From contig JAAFKA010000042.1 in the NCBI GenBank assembly GCA_013299115.1, positions 1 to 34,511 of the forward strand: DNA of 34,511 nucleotides. Direction: 5' to 3'. Below are positions 18,652-27,221 of this stretch, piece after piece. The first letter of the stretch is position 1. Each line of letters opens with the position of its first letter. The stretch comes from Cytophagales bacterium. GTDB taxonomy: Bacteria > Bacteroidota > Bacteroidia > Cytophagales > Thermoflexibacteraceae. The position numbers and the translations under genes are program-made. The notes under the pieces were generated by a model. It did not search any database and was not told where the DNA came from. It saw only the letters and a list, made by a program, of their open reading frames with translations.

Positions 18652-19655
18652 AGGCTTTTGATTTTTCTCCTCATTTCTTTCAACCTATTTATCCAATACG
18701 GCAACTTATTGTAATGCCAATGCAAAAAAGGTTTTGGCACAGCCCCAAAACTTTTGTAAAACTCGGCTATGGCTTTCACTTCGGGACTTTCAAAATCAAA
18801 ATAATTGGCTTGGTTAGCAAAAATTTTTAACTGCTTGTCTATCAGCAAAGTACGACCATTTTTTTTGCGATATTGCCCCAAAGTAGCATTAAATAAATAA
18901 ATTAGTTGCCCTTTGTGAGTTGTAAACAAAGCTCCAGCTTCAAGTATTTGGTCTGCATTACAAGTATAATACAAGTGGGCAAGGTTTCTTTTTTGCAAAG
19001 CAGCAAATAATTCACAAAGCAAAGTATATGCAGATGCAGCCACGCCGCCTTGTATTTTGTGCGAAACAGTCTGAATAAACATAGCCCAAAGTGGAGCAAG
19101 GTCAGCACTTTCTATAATTTGCACGCCTTTTTGGGTACTATTTTCCAAAGTTTGCAATCCTCGTTTCAGATTTATTTTGCGGTCTTGATTGTAATCTTGC
19201 CAAATTTGTTGATAGTTTACGCCTTGCAAATTGATATGATGTGTATGCAAAATTTGTTGTTTGTTAGCAACTATTGCTTTGGTAGCTGCCAATTCAAAAG
19301 CCAATGGATTTTGGTAATTGAATTGATACGAAGCTATGTATCGAAAATGTTGCAATAATTTAGTTATAAACTCCTGCATAAGTTCCTGATTAACAGTATC
19401 TTGTCTGCAAAAAATGCCTAATTGTTGGCAAAACAAAGGCTGTTCTATATAAGAAATTCCAAATTGTCTTTTTATAGGCAAGGGCATAATAGCCTCAATT
19501 TGCCCATTTTTTTCAGCTACCAAAGCCGCCCAATCTTTCGCCACTATATCCAAGTACCACGCATACGCATAGAGATTGCCCTGCGGCGACAAGGAAACAA
19601 AAGTATCCCACCAAGCGGAGTCGATGGCTGTGCGAGGAAGTAAAGTAATGGGCAT
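18636..19655 (-). CDS. FemAB/GNAT-fold acyltransferase-like protein
   Basis: A 339-residue protein with the tandem-GNAT look of FemAB-type proteins. Features are an early WWDTFVSLSPQGNLYAYAWYLD segment (where these proteins carry W..f...s..g..f....W), VAEKNGQIEAIMPLPIKRQFG, a central region NLKRGLQTLENS resembling the substrate-binding part, and a late ALFTTHKGQLIYLFNATLGQYRKKNG strand pair followed by YFDFESPE, as in the second GNAT module. Members add amino acids to peptidoglycan precursors or make N-acyl amino acids; the function here is undetermined. It lies 23 bases downstream of the DUF445 giant on the same strand, suggesting one transcript, and overlaps the end of the glycosyltransferase gene on the other strand. 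Confidence 0.65.
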   Translation of the reverse strand: MPITLLPRTAIDSAWWDTFVSLSPQGNLYAYAWYLDIVAKDWAALVAEKNGQIEAIMPLPIKRQFGISYIEQPLFCQQLGIFCRQDTVNQELMQEFITKLLQHFRYIASYQFNYQNPLAFELAATKAIVANKQQILHTHHINLQGVNYQQIWQDYNQDRKINLKRGLQTLENSTQKGVQIIESADLAPLWAMFIQTVSHKIQGGVAASAYTLLCELFAALQKRNLAHLYYTCNADQILEAGALFTTHKGQLIYLFNATLGQYRKKNGRTLLIDKQLKIFANQANYFDFESPEVKAIAEFYKSFGAVPKPFLHWHYNKLPYWINRLKEMRRKIKSLYFFL

Positions 19656-19678
19656 TTGCTGTTTTTAGTGCAAGTTGT

Positions 19679-22600
19679 TTACATCACCGCCTTCAATCCA
19701 TAGACAATGGCAGCCTCCGAAGCCAGCCCGAAGGCAATACCAAAACCGAAACCATAATTGATGAGTTTGGTAAAATAGTCGCCTGCAAAACTGTAAAACA
19801 ATTTTTCTATTTCGGCAGAGTCCATACTTTTGATTTCTTCGACTACTATTTTTTTCAGGTCTATGGAGTTTATCAATGGGGATAAATTGTTTTCGAGGGC
19901 TGCTAATACGGCTTCTATCACTTGTTTTGCCAAAAAGTCCTTAGACTCGGCAGAAATATGGTCGGGCAATTTGTCTAAAAACAAGCTGGCAATGCGTTGA
20001 ATTTCTGCGTGCAAAAACTCCTTCGTTTCGGGTGCAGCCAAGACCTGATTCAGCACTTGCAACAAGTCGGTTTGCAGCACTTCGGTATTGACTAATTGGC
20101 TTACCTCCGCTTGTTTGACTTGCTCGAAAAAACGACTGATAAACTCCCTTTTTTGCGTTTCGAAAACCGAAGAACCCAGCAACTGTTTCACTATATTTTG
20201 GGCAGATTGGCGGTAAGCCTCCTCGTCTATGCGTGCAAAAACGTCTTTCACTTTGGTATTTCTCAGTTTTTCTTCCAAAATTTCGGTTACAAAACCTGTC
20301 AATCTTTTGCCTATTTCGCCTTGTTTTTCTCTGCCTTGTTGCTGCAAATGTTTGGTGATGATGTTGAGTTCGTGGCTCAAAATCCGTTGCAAATCACGCA
20401 TATTTTCTACACCGCCGACCCGCAAAAACACCGAAATTGGCACTTTAAACAACTCTTTTAGGATAGAATAAGACAAATTTTGCACAGAAAGCAACATTTC
20501 TTCTCTTGCCAAAAAAGTTTCTAACAAGGTTTTCAAATAATTTTTGTCTAACTGCACATTCAAATCTTTCAACCTGCTCATGCCTATAGTTTGGGCTTGC
20601 ACCGCCACCAAATCTTTTAGGCTTTGCCTTTCCTCTGCAAAAAAATTGGGTATGCCTTCCTCCGCCAAATCCAAAACTGTTTCTTTGATAGTAGATTGGT
20701 AAAAAAACGTGGCAGGATTTTTTTTCATTGCCATTTTATATACGTCATCTGCAATCTGTTTTTTGTTTGTCCGCAGCCACTCCGTACCCAACGTAAGCAC
20801 ATTTTCCATAATGAAATCCAAATTGTCGTTTAGCATCAACATCAGCCTGCCATCGAGCAACTCATTCAGCCTTCTTTCGGGGGCTAATTCTTCGGCAAGA
20901 CGAACATCTACAAAGTTAAACAGCAAATTTCGAATTTCGGTATCTATCAACTTTTCGTGAATAAAACGGCTGACATTCAGCATAATAGCCGTTTTTTGCG
21001 TGTCCTCCAAATACTTGTCTAAACCCAAACGGCGGTATTTCAAAAACTGCGGTTCGAGTTGGGTCAAAACATCACTCTGTTTTTCGGCATTGCGGAGGTT
21101 ATCAAAAAAGCTACCAATCTTGTCGGCTACCCATTCTTGCAATAACTGTTGGATATTTTTTCGCAAATTTTCAGGAATGACCTCATAAACCGACTTTTCT
21201 CTTTGCGTAAATCGTTGCAAACCAATGCTAACTTGTTCGGCAAAATTGGTAGCAAAAGTTGGGTTTGCGGTAAATTGAGCCACATTTTCCTCTATGGGTT
21301 GCGTGTCTATTTCTGCCAAATTAAAATATTGTTTGTTGTGCAGAAACTGTTGCAAAGTTTCTTTTAGCTTGTTTTCCAATCCTACTTTTACCACACTTGC
21401 ACCTGCATTTTGCCCATTGTCCACGCCCAACACACCCCGACAAGCAGCTTCGGCAAGGGCTTGGCTGATTTTAGGGTTATTTTCCACTATCAAATTTCGC
21501 AATAGTTGGTAATTGTCCTTTGCCACCAATCCATAAATAGCCTGATAACTTCTCTCTTTGTTACTTTCAAAACTTGCCCGCAAAACCTCCTCATTTAGCA
21601 AATGTCGAGATACAAAATTGCCCATATTGTTAGCAAAACGTGCTTGGTTTTTTGCCAAAATACCGGGCGTAAACGGCACTTGTACGCCACCCACATACAC
21701 AGGCTTGTGTGGACGAAACACCATTTTGATAGCCTGCCAATTTGTCCCCCAACCTGTAATGCCATAAGCAGCAGATGCCATGGCAAGGTAGGCGTAAGTA
21801 TTTTCGGGTGTGGGCAAATAATACAACGCACCACCTGCCACACCGCCCAGCCAAGCACCCAAAATAGTAATAGGTTTCAACTCCTGCCCCATAAACTGCT
21901 CGACCACATTTTTGAGAGCAGAGTCGTCCATCTTGCGGAGTCGGGTGGCTATGATGTCCTCTATTTTTTTGACTGTTATTTTATCTAAGTTGTTGATTAG
22001 CAACAGTTTCAATTCACTGCTCATCACTGCACTTTTGCCTATGGCGTAGTGCTGCAAAGTGCGGACAGGAGTTTGCAATCCTTTGTCTATCTCTTGTTTG
22101 ATTAATTCATTGCCATTGGTTGCAATTTTTTTATACAAATAATTTTTCCAATTTGCAGTCAATACATCATGTAAGGTTTTACCTGTTAATTGCTGGTTTA
22201 TGGTGGAGTAAAGGTAGTTGGCTATCAAGGGATTGTTTTGTTGTGCCAACGTCATGAGTTGTCCCGACAAGGTTTGTGCAAAATTGTGAAACCTCCTTTC
22301 GTCTATAATTTCGCCTAACGACTGGTTGCCCGCCTTCAAAATCTGTTTTTTCAGTTGCTCGGCTATGAGTTGGCTGAAAGCAGGGTCGTATAACAGCTTG
22401 TTTTTCAGCCTTGTATTTACCAATTTGGACAAACCATTTTGTAAAAAATCCTCAATTTCAGACTTCGGCACTAACTCTCCAATTCGTTTTTCGAAAAAAA
22501 CTGCAATTTCTTCGGTCTTTATTTGCTTTAAGCCATGTGCCAAACCTGCCATCAAAATATCGTGCAGGTTCATGCCTTTGGCGTTGTCTTTTATTCGTTT

Positions 22601-23830
22601 GACTATATCGCCAATCGTATTGCTTTGCAAAAACTCAATAACTTTTTCGGTAAATTTCTCGGCTGTTTCGTTAGGGTTGCGTTGGTAAGTTTGCAACATA
22701 TCCACTACTTTTTTCATCACATCTGCCGATTGGCTCACACTCGTTACAAACAAGCCCAACACCATTGTTTTTAAGCCCGAAGGCACATTGCCCTTGAAAG
22801 TATTGTCTATCAAAGTTTCCAATTTTAGCTGTCTTTCTTGCACCCAATCGATGAGCGAAGCCAAAATAGTGGGCATTTTTTCACGCAAAAAGTTTTTGGT
22901 ACTTGCCGACAAATCATCTGAAAGCAGGTCAAAAATAGTAGATTTTTCTTTTTCTAAGGTGCGAATGATAAAATCTGCAAAATTGTGCAACAAGACTTTG
23001 CCGTCTTCCGAAGACGCAATGTCATTCATACGTTTCAGCAATTCGTCTGCCAAAGCATTGGTGTAATAAATTCCCAAAACTTCGTGTATTTTCTTTTGCG
23101 ACAACTCCTTAGCCAAAGACTGCATCAGGTCGTCTGCCCGCAAGAGGTGAATCACATCGCGAATAAGGTCGTCTATTTGCTTGTCAAATTGCTGTTTGAG
23201 CAAAGTGTGCAAATCGGAGGAAATTTGGGCTGTATTTTCGCTAACTTTCTCCCAAAAATCAGGTGCAACTAATTGATTAAAAGGTACTTGTTTAAAATCT
23301 TGATAAAAATTAAGCAAGGTTTGTTTCAACAGGTTTTCGTCTTGCACAGAGGCAACCAGCAACTGGCTAAGGCTTTGCGTAAGCTGCGTGAGTTGGGCTG
23401 GCGACACAATTTGCTGCACAGCTATTTGCTTGCCTGTAAAGTCGAGCAAAGGCGGAATGGTTTGAATCAGGCTTTGTTCGGCTTGATTGCGAACATAATC
23501 CGTAGTGAGCCTGATGTAAGGAATATCGCCAATTTGAAAACTTGGCGACAGTTTTTCGAACAAGTGTTTACCAAAAAAATCCTCTATGGTCTGGCGGAGA
23601 GCAGCCTCAAAAACCTGTTCGTTTGCCTGAATTTCTCTCCCCAATGTATGGTGATTGACTATTTCACGTTCTACTAATTGGCTTATTTTTTCTATAAAAA
23701 CATCTCTTGTATCTATGATGACCCCGCCTAAACCAAATTTCTTTTCGAAAAGCATCTTGATAGCCAAGTCGTTGGTTATGTAACCTACGGCTGCACCACT
23801 TACTACATTGGCAATTAAACGAGAAATCAT
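19679..23830 (-). CDS. Giant DUF445-family membrane protein with duplicated architecture
   Basis: A 1383-residue protein of the DUF445 (YheB/YjiN) family, about three times the usual 400 or so. The N-terminus has the family's opening helix and motif (VSGAAVGYITNDLAIKMLFE, about residues 10-29). The motif recurs in the middle (about 660-740): a hydrophobic hairpin LGAWLGGVAGGALYYLP followed by GITGWGTNWQAIKMVFRPHK and VPFTPGILAKNQARFANNMG. Each half then runs through long amphipathic helical repeats, and the second ends with a final membrane segment (YGFGFGIAFGLASEAAIVYG). Pre-membrane segments of both halves look alike (KKIEDIIATRLRKMDD and KKIVVEEIKSMDSAE). The simplest reading is an internal duplication or fusion of two DUF445 units. 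Function is unknown. It is probably the first gene of a unit with the FemAB-like gene. Confidence 0.85.
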   Translation of the reverse strand: MISRLIANVVSGAAVGYITNDLAIKMLFEKKFGLGGVIIDTRDVFIEKISQLVEREIVNHHTLGREIQANEQVFEAALRQTIEDFFGKHLFEKLSPSFQIGDIPYIRLTTDYVRNQAEQSLIQTIPPLLDFTGKQIAVQQIVSPAQLTQLTQSLSQLLVASVQDENLLKQTLLNFYQDFKQVPFNQLVAPDFWEKVSENTAQISSDLHTLLKQQFDKQIDDLIRDVIHLLRADDLMQSLAKELSQKKIHEVLGIYYTNALADELLKRMNDIASSEDGKVLLHNFADFIIRTLEKEKSTIFDLLSDDLSASTKNFLREKMPTILASLIDWVQERQLKLETLIDNTFKGNVPSGLKTMVLGLFVTSVSQSADVMKKVVDMLQTYQRNPNETAEKFTEKVIEFLQSNTIGDIVKRIKDNAKGMNLHDILMAGLAHGLKQIKTEEIAVFFEKRIGELVPKSEIEDFLQNGLSKLVNTRLKNKLLYDPAFSQLIAEQLKKQILKAGNQSLGEIIDERRFHNFAQTLSGQLMTLAQQNNPLIANYLYSTINQQLTGKTLHDVLTANWKNYLYKKIATNGNELIKQEIDKGLQTPVRTLQHYAIGKSAVMSSELKLLLINNLDKITVKKIEDIIATRLRKMDDSALKNVVEQFMGQELKPITILGAWLGGVAGGALYYLPTPENTYAYLAMASAAYGITGWGTNWQAIKMVFRPHKPVYVGGVQVPFTPGILAKNQARFANNMGNFVSRHLLNEEVLRASFESNKERSYQAIYGLVAKDNYQLLRNLIVENNPKISQALAEAACRGVLGVDNGQNAGASVVKVGLENKLKETLQQFLHNKQYFNLAEIDTQPIEENVAQFTANPTFATNFAEQVSIGLQRFTQREKSVYEVIPENLRKNIQQLLQEWVADKIGSFFDNLRNAEKQSDVLTQLEPQFLKYRRLGLDKYLEDTQKTAIMLNVSRFIHEKLIDTEIRNLLFNFVDVRLAEELAPERRLNELLDGRLMLMLNDNLDFIMENVLTLGTEWLRTNKKQIADDVYKMAMKKNPATFFYQSTIKETVLDLAEEGIPNFFAEERQSLKDLVAVQAQTIGMSRLKDLNVQLDKNYLKTLLETFLAREEMLLSVQNLSYSILKELFKVPISVFLRVGGVENMRDLQRILSHELNIITKHLQQQGREKQGEIGKRLTGFVTEILEEKLRNTKVKDVFARIDEEAYRQSAQNIVKQLLGSSVFETQKREFISRFFEQVKQAEVSQLVNTEVLQTDLLQVLNQVLAAPETKEFLHAEIQRIASLFLDKLPDHISAESKDFLAKQVIEAVLAALENNLSPLINSIDLKKIVVEEIKSMDSAEIEKLFYSFAGDYFTKLINYGFGFGIAFGLASEAAIVYGLKAVM

Positions 23831-23868
23831 AGTAATTTTTAGTTCTTAGTTGTTAATTCTTAATTTTT

Positions 23869-23937
23869 GCAATTTTACGTTGGCAATGGCGATTTTACGT
23901 TGGCAATGGTCGAAGACCTTGACAATCGTAAAATTGC
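23869..23937. repeat. Short direct and inverted repeats
   Basis: ATTTTACGTTGGCAATGG occurs twice in succession (about 23872 and 23892). The outer GCAATTTTACG (23869-23879) is inverted at 23927-23937. This small structure opens the gene-free stretch upstream of the DUF445 gene. Confidence 0.7.
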
Positions 23938-23961
23938 ACTAAGCAATGGCAAAAAAACTTA

Positions 23962-24008
23962 CAACCTCGAAGAGGTTGAACAACAATAGCCCTACGTGCA
24001 ACGTAGGG
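23962..24008 (-). repeat. Inverted partial copy of the 66-bp repeat
   Basis: These 47 bases are the exact reverse complement of the hairpin pair used in the array to the right (CCCTACGTTGCACGTAGGG, spacer, TTCAACCTCTTCGAGGTTG). They are followed by a related hairpin, CAACCCCGAAGGGGTTG, at about 24031-24047. Confidence 0.9.
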
Positions 24009-24073
24009 GAATAGGTGCAAGCGTATTTTGCAACCCCGAAGGGGTTGAACTTTCTTAGAATAGTACGTCATAG

Positions 24074-24489
24074 TTCAACCTCTTCGAGGTTGTAGAGTAC
24101 CTTCTTATTTTTACCTACGTTGCACGTAGGGCTATTGTTGTTCAACCTTTTCGAGGTTGTAGCGTACTTTCTTATTTTCCCTACGTTGCACGTAGGGCTA
24201 TTGTTGTTCAACCTCTTCGAGGTTGTAGCGTACTTTCTTATTTTCCCTACGTTGCACATAGGGCTATTGTTGTTCAACCTCTTCGAGGTTGTAGAGTACT
24301 TTCTTATTTTCCCTACGTTGCACGTAGGGCTATTGTTGTTCAACCTCTTCGAGGTTGTAGAGTACCTTCTTATTTTCCCTACGTTGCACGTAGGGCTATT
24401 GTTGTTCAACCTCTTCGAGGTTGTGGAGTACTTTATTATTTTCCCTACGTTGCACGTAGGGCTATTGTTGTTCAACCTCTTCGAGGTTG
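24074..24489 (+). repeat. Seven-copy tandem array of a 66-bp double-hairpin repeat
   Basis: TTCAACCTCTTCGAGGTT begins at 24074, 24141, 24207, 24273, 24339, 24405 and 24471. The period is 66 bases (67 for the first). Each unit holds two perfect or near-perfect hairpins, AACCTCTTCGAGGTT and CCCTACGTTGCACGTAGGG, separated by CTATTGTTG and by a TAGAGTACTTTCTTATTTT-like spacer. Copies differ by only a few substitutions. As 66 is a multiple of three, both strands show open frames with a 22-residue repeat, but these have no plausible protein character. Spacers are not unique, so this is not CRISPR. With 23831-24073 it fills the whole gene-free stretch between the DUF445 start and the STAND stop. Confidence 0.95.
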
Positions 24490-24507
24490 GGTTGGTTTTA
24501 CTTTTGT

Positions 24508-26895
24508 TTAAGTTTTCAAAAAATCTGCCAATTCCTTCCCTAATTTGTCCAACAATTCCTTTCTTTTTGCATAGTCTAAGAGATTGGTAATTTTGATTCT
24601 TTTGCTCTGTCCTTGTGCAAAATTGCTATGCACTTCGTCGAAATGCAGCATACAAAACAAATTCAAATCCTCGTCATTCAGTTTTTTGTCTAACAACTCA
24701 TAAAGTTCTTTCAACTGGTTGCTGTTTACAGGATTTTGTTCTTTGTTCTCCGCTTTGGGCGTATGCTCTTTTCCTTTCAACTCCATTTCTGCAAAACTTT
24801 TGAGTTGGTCGTAAAAATCTTCGTCTGTCTTGCCCATAATAAACTTGTTTTGCAGTTTGATTAAGGCAGGTTTATCACCTACCAACTCTTTCATCAGACT
24901 GAAATAATCTGGTATTGCCAGTTGATTAACCAAAGCAAGGGCTTTTTCGTAGTTGTTCATCTCTTTTTCCTTTTTTTGTGCTGATAAAATAGCTTTTTTG
25001 AGGTTAGGCAAATATTTATCATTTGGGGCAATTTTCAATGCTTTTTCCACCATTTCTTTTGCCTTTTCCAAATTCCCTTCTTGTTTGTAGGTAATTGCCA
25101 ATTCATTCAAAGTTTTTACATCTTTGTCATTTATTTTCAATGCTTTTTCTAAAATTTCTTTTGCCTTTTCCAAATTCCCTTCTTGTTTGTAGGTAATTGC
25201 CAATTCATTCAAAACTTTTACATTATTGGGTTCTATTTCCAGTGCTTTTTCTAAAATTTCTTTTGCCTTTGCCAAATTCCCTTCTTGTTTGTAGGTAATT
25301 GCCAATTCATTCAAAACTTTTACATTGTTGGGTTCTATTTTCAATGCTTTTTCTAAAACTTCTTTTGCCTTTGCCAAATTCCCTTCTTGTTTGTAGAGAA
25401 TTGCCAATTCATTCAAAACTTTTACATTATTGGGTTCTATTTTCAATGCTTTTTCCACCACTTCCTTTGCCTTTGCCAAATTCCCTTCTTGTTTGTAGAG
25501 CATAGCCAATTCATTGAACGAATGTATATTGCCTAATGCACAGGCTTTTTCTAAAATTTCTTTTGCCTTTGCCAAATTCCCTTCTTGTTTGTAGAGTATA
25601 GCCAATTCATTGAAAGCAGGAATATGTTTGTGTTTTTCAACAAGCTCTGTAAAAATTTCTTTTGCCTTTGCCAAATTCCCTTGCCACTTATAAGTTACAC
25701 CTATTTCGTTCAAAACACCAGCTTTATTAATTATTTGGTCGTATTGTAAAGCATTGTTCAAAATGTCGTGTACCTCGTCATATTTCTTGTCTTTTCTCAT
25801 TTCTTTTACCAAACGATAAAAAGCACCATAATCTCCCTGTTCTTGGGCTTGCTTTACTTTGTTATACTTCGGTTTTTCGGTCTTAAAAAATGCTATTTTT
25901 TCCAATTCGGCAGCTTCTTTGGTGCTGGTCATAAAGGTAAAGCACACCTCTCTCAAAAAAGGATTGATTTCATAGGTTGTGGGCTTATAGTCCAAAAATA
26001 GTTTTTTCCTTAGCGAAAAAGCATCTTTTTCTATCTGTTTTTTGTCTTTCAAAAGAGTATGTTGGCTAAGGCTGGCTACCAATTCCTCCGCTGTCATGGG
26101 GTTTCGCAGCGTAAAAGCATAGAGTAGCACCTTTTCGGTCTTGTTTAGTCGGCTCAAAAGTAGGTTTATCTTGTTCCAGAGTAGTTTTAGTATAGCTTCG
26201 GGTTTGTCTATTGCCTCCTCCACATATTCATAGTCCCATTCGTTTTGCATAGCCAAACTCACCAGCCACACGTGGTCATTGAGTTTGTTACACAGTTTTT
26301 CAAATACTTCGTAGGTTACGCTGTTTTGTCTATACGCTTGGTTGAGTGCTGTATAAAGTTCTTTGCGGTTGATGTCTTTTATTTCTAAACGCAAAGAGGA
26401 GTTTATTTTTACCGCAAAACGACTTTCCAAAATAATTCTGACATTTTTGCTATAAGCTAAGGCATCGAGGTTGTCTTTTATCAGTTTGAGTTTAATCTCG
26501 TGGAGGTGTTCTTTGTCTGTATGCCACGCCAGAGCCTCCTCAAAGTTTTCTATGACCAAAAGCAAAGGTTTATCCAAATCTATTGCCGAGTCGTCTAAAA
26601 ACTGTTGAAAAGTTAGTTCGGGGTTTTCAGGGTTCTGAAATCTTATGGTTTTGATTTGGTAGCCCGTCAAAGTGTCCACAAATTGGCGTACCAGCGTAGT
26701 TTTGCCTATCATTTGCACGCCATAGACCACACAAATCCGTTGGGCGTCATTTTTCATAAAATCAGCCAAGGTTTGGAGTTCGGCAGTCCTCCCCACAAAC
26801 AAAGGTTTGAAGTCGGGCAGGTCTGTTTCCTTTTCAGGTTTGTATTGTTCTCGTAGTTCTTCTAAGGTTTTTCCTCTTTTCTCTTGTTTTGCCAT
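24508..26895 (-). CDS. STAND-type NTPase with near-identical TPRs and adaptor-like C-terminus
   Basis: A 795-residue signalling NTPase starting at the ATG at 26895 (MAKQEKRGKT), with a promoter-like box just before it; the longer TTG-initiated frame is rejected. Residues 33-36 are FVGR. Walker A is GVQMIGKT (59-66), the Walker B position is LLLVIEN (111-117, Glu instead of the first Asp), and RIILESR (153-159) supplies the sensor Arg. A winged-helix-like region follows (about 235-340). Seven 34-residue TPRs (about 395-630) carry the almost invariant block ELAITYKQEGNLAKAKE. Two helical modules end the protein: 645-705 (NNYEKALALVNQLAIPDYFS...) and 725-795 (LKELYELLDKKLNDEDLNLF...). The last resembles effector-associated domains of bacterial conflict systems. 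A role in sensing an invader or stress through TPRs, oligomerising with ATP and recruiting an effector is inferred; no effector domain is present in the protein. Confidence 0.8.
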   Translation of the reverse strand: MAKQEKRGKTLEELREQYKPEKETDLPDFKPLFVGRTAELQTLADFMKNDAQRICVVYGVQMIGKTTLVRQFVDTLTGYQIKTIRFQNPENPELTFQQFLDDSAIDLDKPLLLVIENFEEALAWHTDKEHLHEIKLKLIKDNLDALAYSKNVRIILESRFAVKINSSLRLEIKDINRKELYTALNQAYRQNSVTYEVFEKLCNKLNDHVWLVSLAMQNEWDYEYVEEAIDKPEAILKLLWNKINLLLSRLNKTEKVLLYAFTLRNPMTAEELVASLSQHTLLKDKKQIEKDAFSLRKKLFLDYKPTTYEINPFLREVCFTFMTSTKEAAELEKIAFFKTEKPKYNKVKQAQEQGDYGAFYRLVKEMRKDKKYDEVHDILNNALQYDQIINKAGVLNEIGVTYKWQGNLAKAKEIFTELVEKHKHIPAFNELAILYKQEGNLAKAKEILEKACALGNIHSFNELAMLYKQEGNLAKAKEVVEKALKIEPNNVKVLNELAILYKQEGNLAKAKEVLEKALKIEPNNVKVLNELAITYKQEGNLAKAKEILEKALEIEPNNVKVLNELAITYKQEGNLEKAKEILEKALKINDKDVKTLNELAITYKQEGNLEKAKEMVEKALKIAPNDKYLPNLKKAILSAQKKEKEMNNYEKALALVNQLAIPDYFSLMKELVGDKPALIKLQNKFIMGKTDEDFYDQLKSFAEMELKGKEHTPKAENKEQNPVNSNQLKELYELLDKKLNDEDLNLFCMLHFDEVHSNFAQGQSKRIKITNLLDYAKRKELLDKLGKELADFLKT

Positions 26896-26934
26896 ATTCC
26901 TGTTGGCTTTGTAGCATTTGGGTAGTGAAACCAA

Positions 26935-26966
26935 CAAACATAGTGATAAAAAATAAGGCTTGCAAG
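26935..26966 (-). promoter_or_regulatory. Probable promoter of the STAND gene
   Basis: On the minus strand TATGTTTG (26935-26942) matches TAnnTTTG, with CTTG (26963-26966) 20 bases upstream. It lies 39 bases before the ATG at 26895, which supports that start. Confidence 0.5.
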
Positions 26967-26980
26967 TTTTAATTAGAAAA

Positions 26981-27002
26981 GGTATTTGATAACTCAAATA
27001 CC
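26981..27002. repeat. Small perfect hairpin at the end of the Rpn remnant
   Basis: GGTATTTGA (26981-26989), TAAC, TCAAATACC (26994-27002). It coincides with the point at which homology to the Rpn family stops. Confidence 0.6.
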
Positions 27003-27124
27003 TGCAATATTGGTTTCAGGCAACAGGCTTGTCAGGAAGTCGATAAGGCTGGTTTTGCTGCCTCTTCGTCAAATAGTTTCTTAAAACCAAAGTCGGTAAA
27101 CGGATTGACATATTTTGCTTTCAT
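26994..27124 (-). pseudogene. Frameshifted, truncated Rpn/PD-(D/E)XK transposase-family remnant
   Basis: From the ATG at 27124 the minus strand reads MKAKYVNPFTDFGFKKLFDE and then EAAKPALSTS stop (27032). A shift of one base at about 27047 continues as LIDFLTSLLPETNIAGI and stops at 26994. Together these reproduce the characteristic N-terminus of the Rpn / PD-(D/E)XK nuclease family transposases (Y.NPFTDFGFKKLF..E...LIDFL..LL). About 45 of roughly 250-300 residues remain, so this is a dead fragment with a single-base deletion. It lies directly upstream of the STAND gene on the same strand. Confidence 0.8.
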
Positions 27125-27190
27125 CGTTAGCAGCTTTTAAGTTTAGGCAAATTTGCTATTTTTTTTTCTCCTTTTCCAAAAAACTTTTCC

Positions 27191-27198
27191 TATCTTTG
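27191..27198 (+). promoter_or_regulatory. -7 box for the PD-(D/E)XK gene
   Basis: TATCTTTG matches TAnnTTTG, 23 bases before the ATG at 27222. No TTTG at the standard spacing is seen. Confidence 0.5.
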
Positions 27199-27221
27199 CT
27201 ATACATAACTGTCAAAAAAAG

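Noticed and set aside
24074-24489. Possible CRISPR array
   Set aside because: The whole 66-bp unit is repeated, with no unique spacers and no cas genes; each unit contains two hairpins rather than one 25-40 bp repeat.
24068-24590. Open frames on both strands with a 22-residue repeating peptide
   Set aside because: They arise because the non-coding repeat period (66) is a multiple of three; both strands are open and the units are hairpins. No start signal or protein-like composition supports translation.
26896-26997. N-terminal extension of the STAND protein (MSYQIPFLIK...)
   Set aside because: It needs a TTG start inside a hairpin at the end of the Rpn remnant and passes through a TATGTTTG promoter box; the ATG at 26895 gives a normal polar N-terminus.
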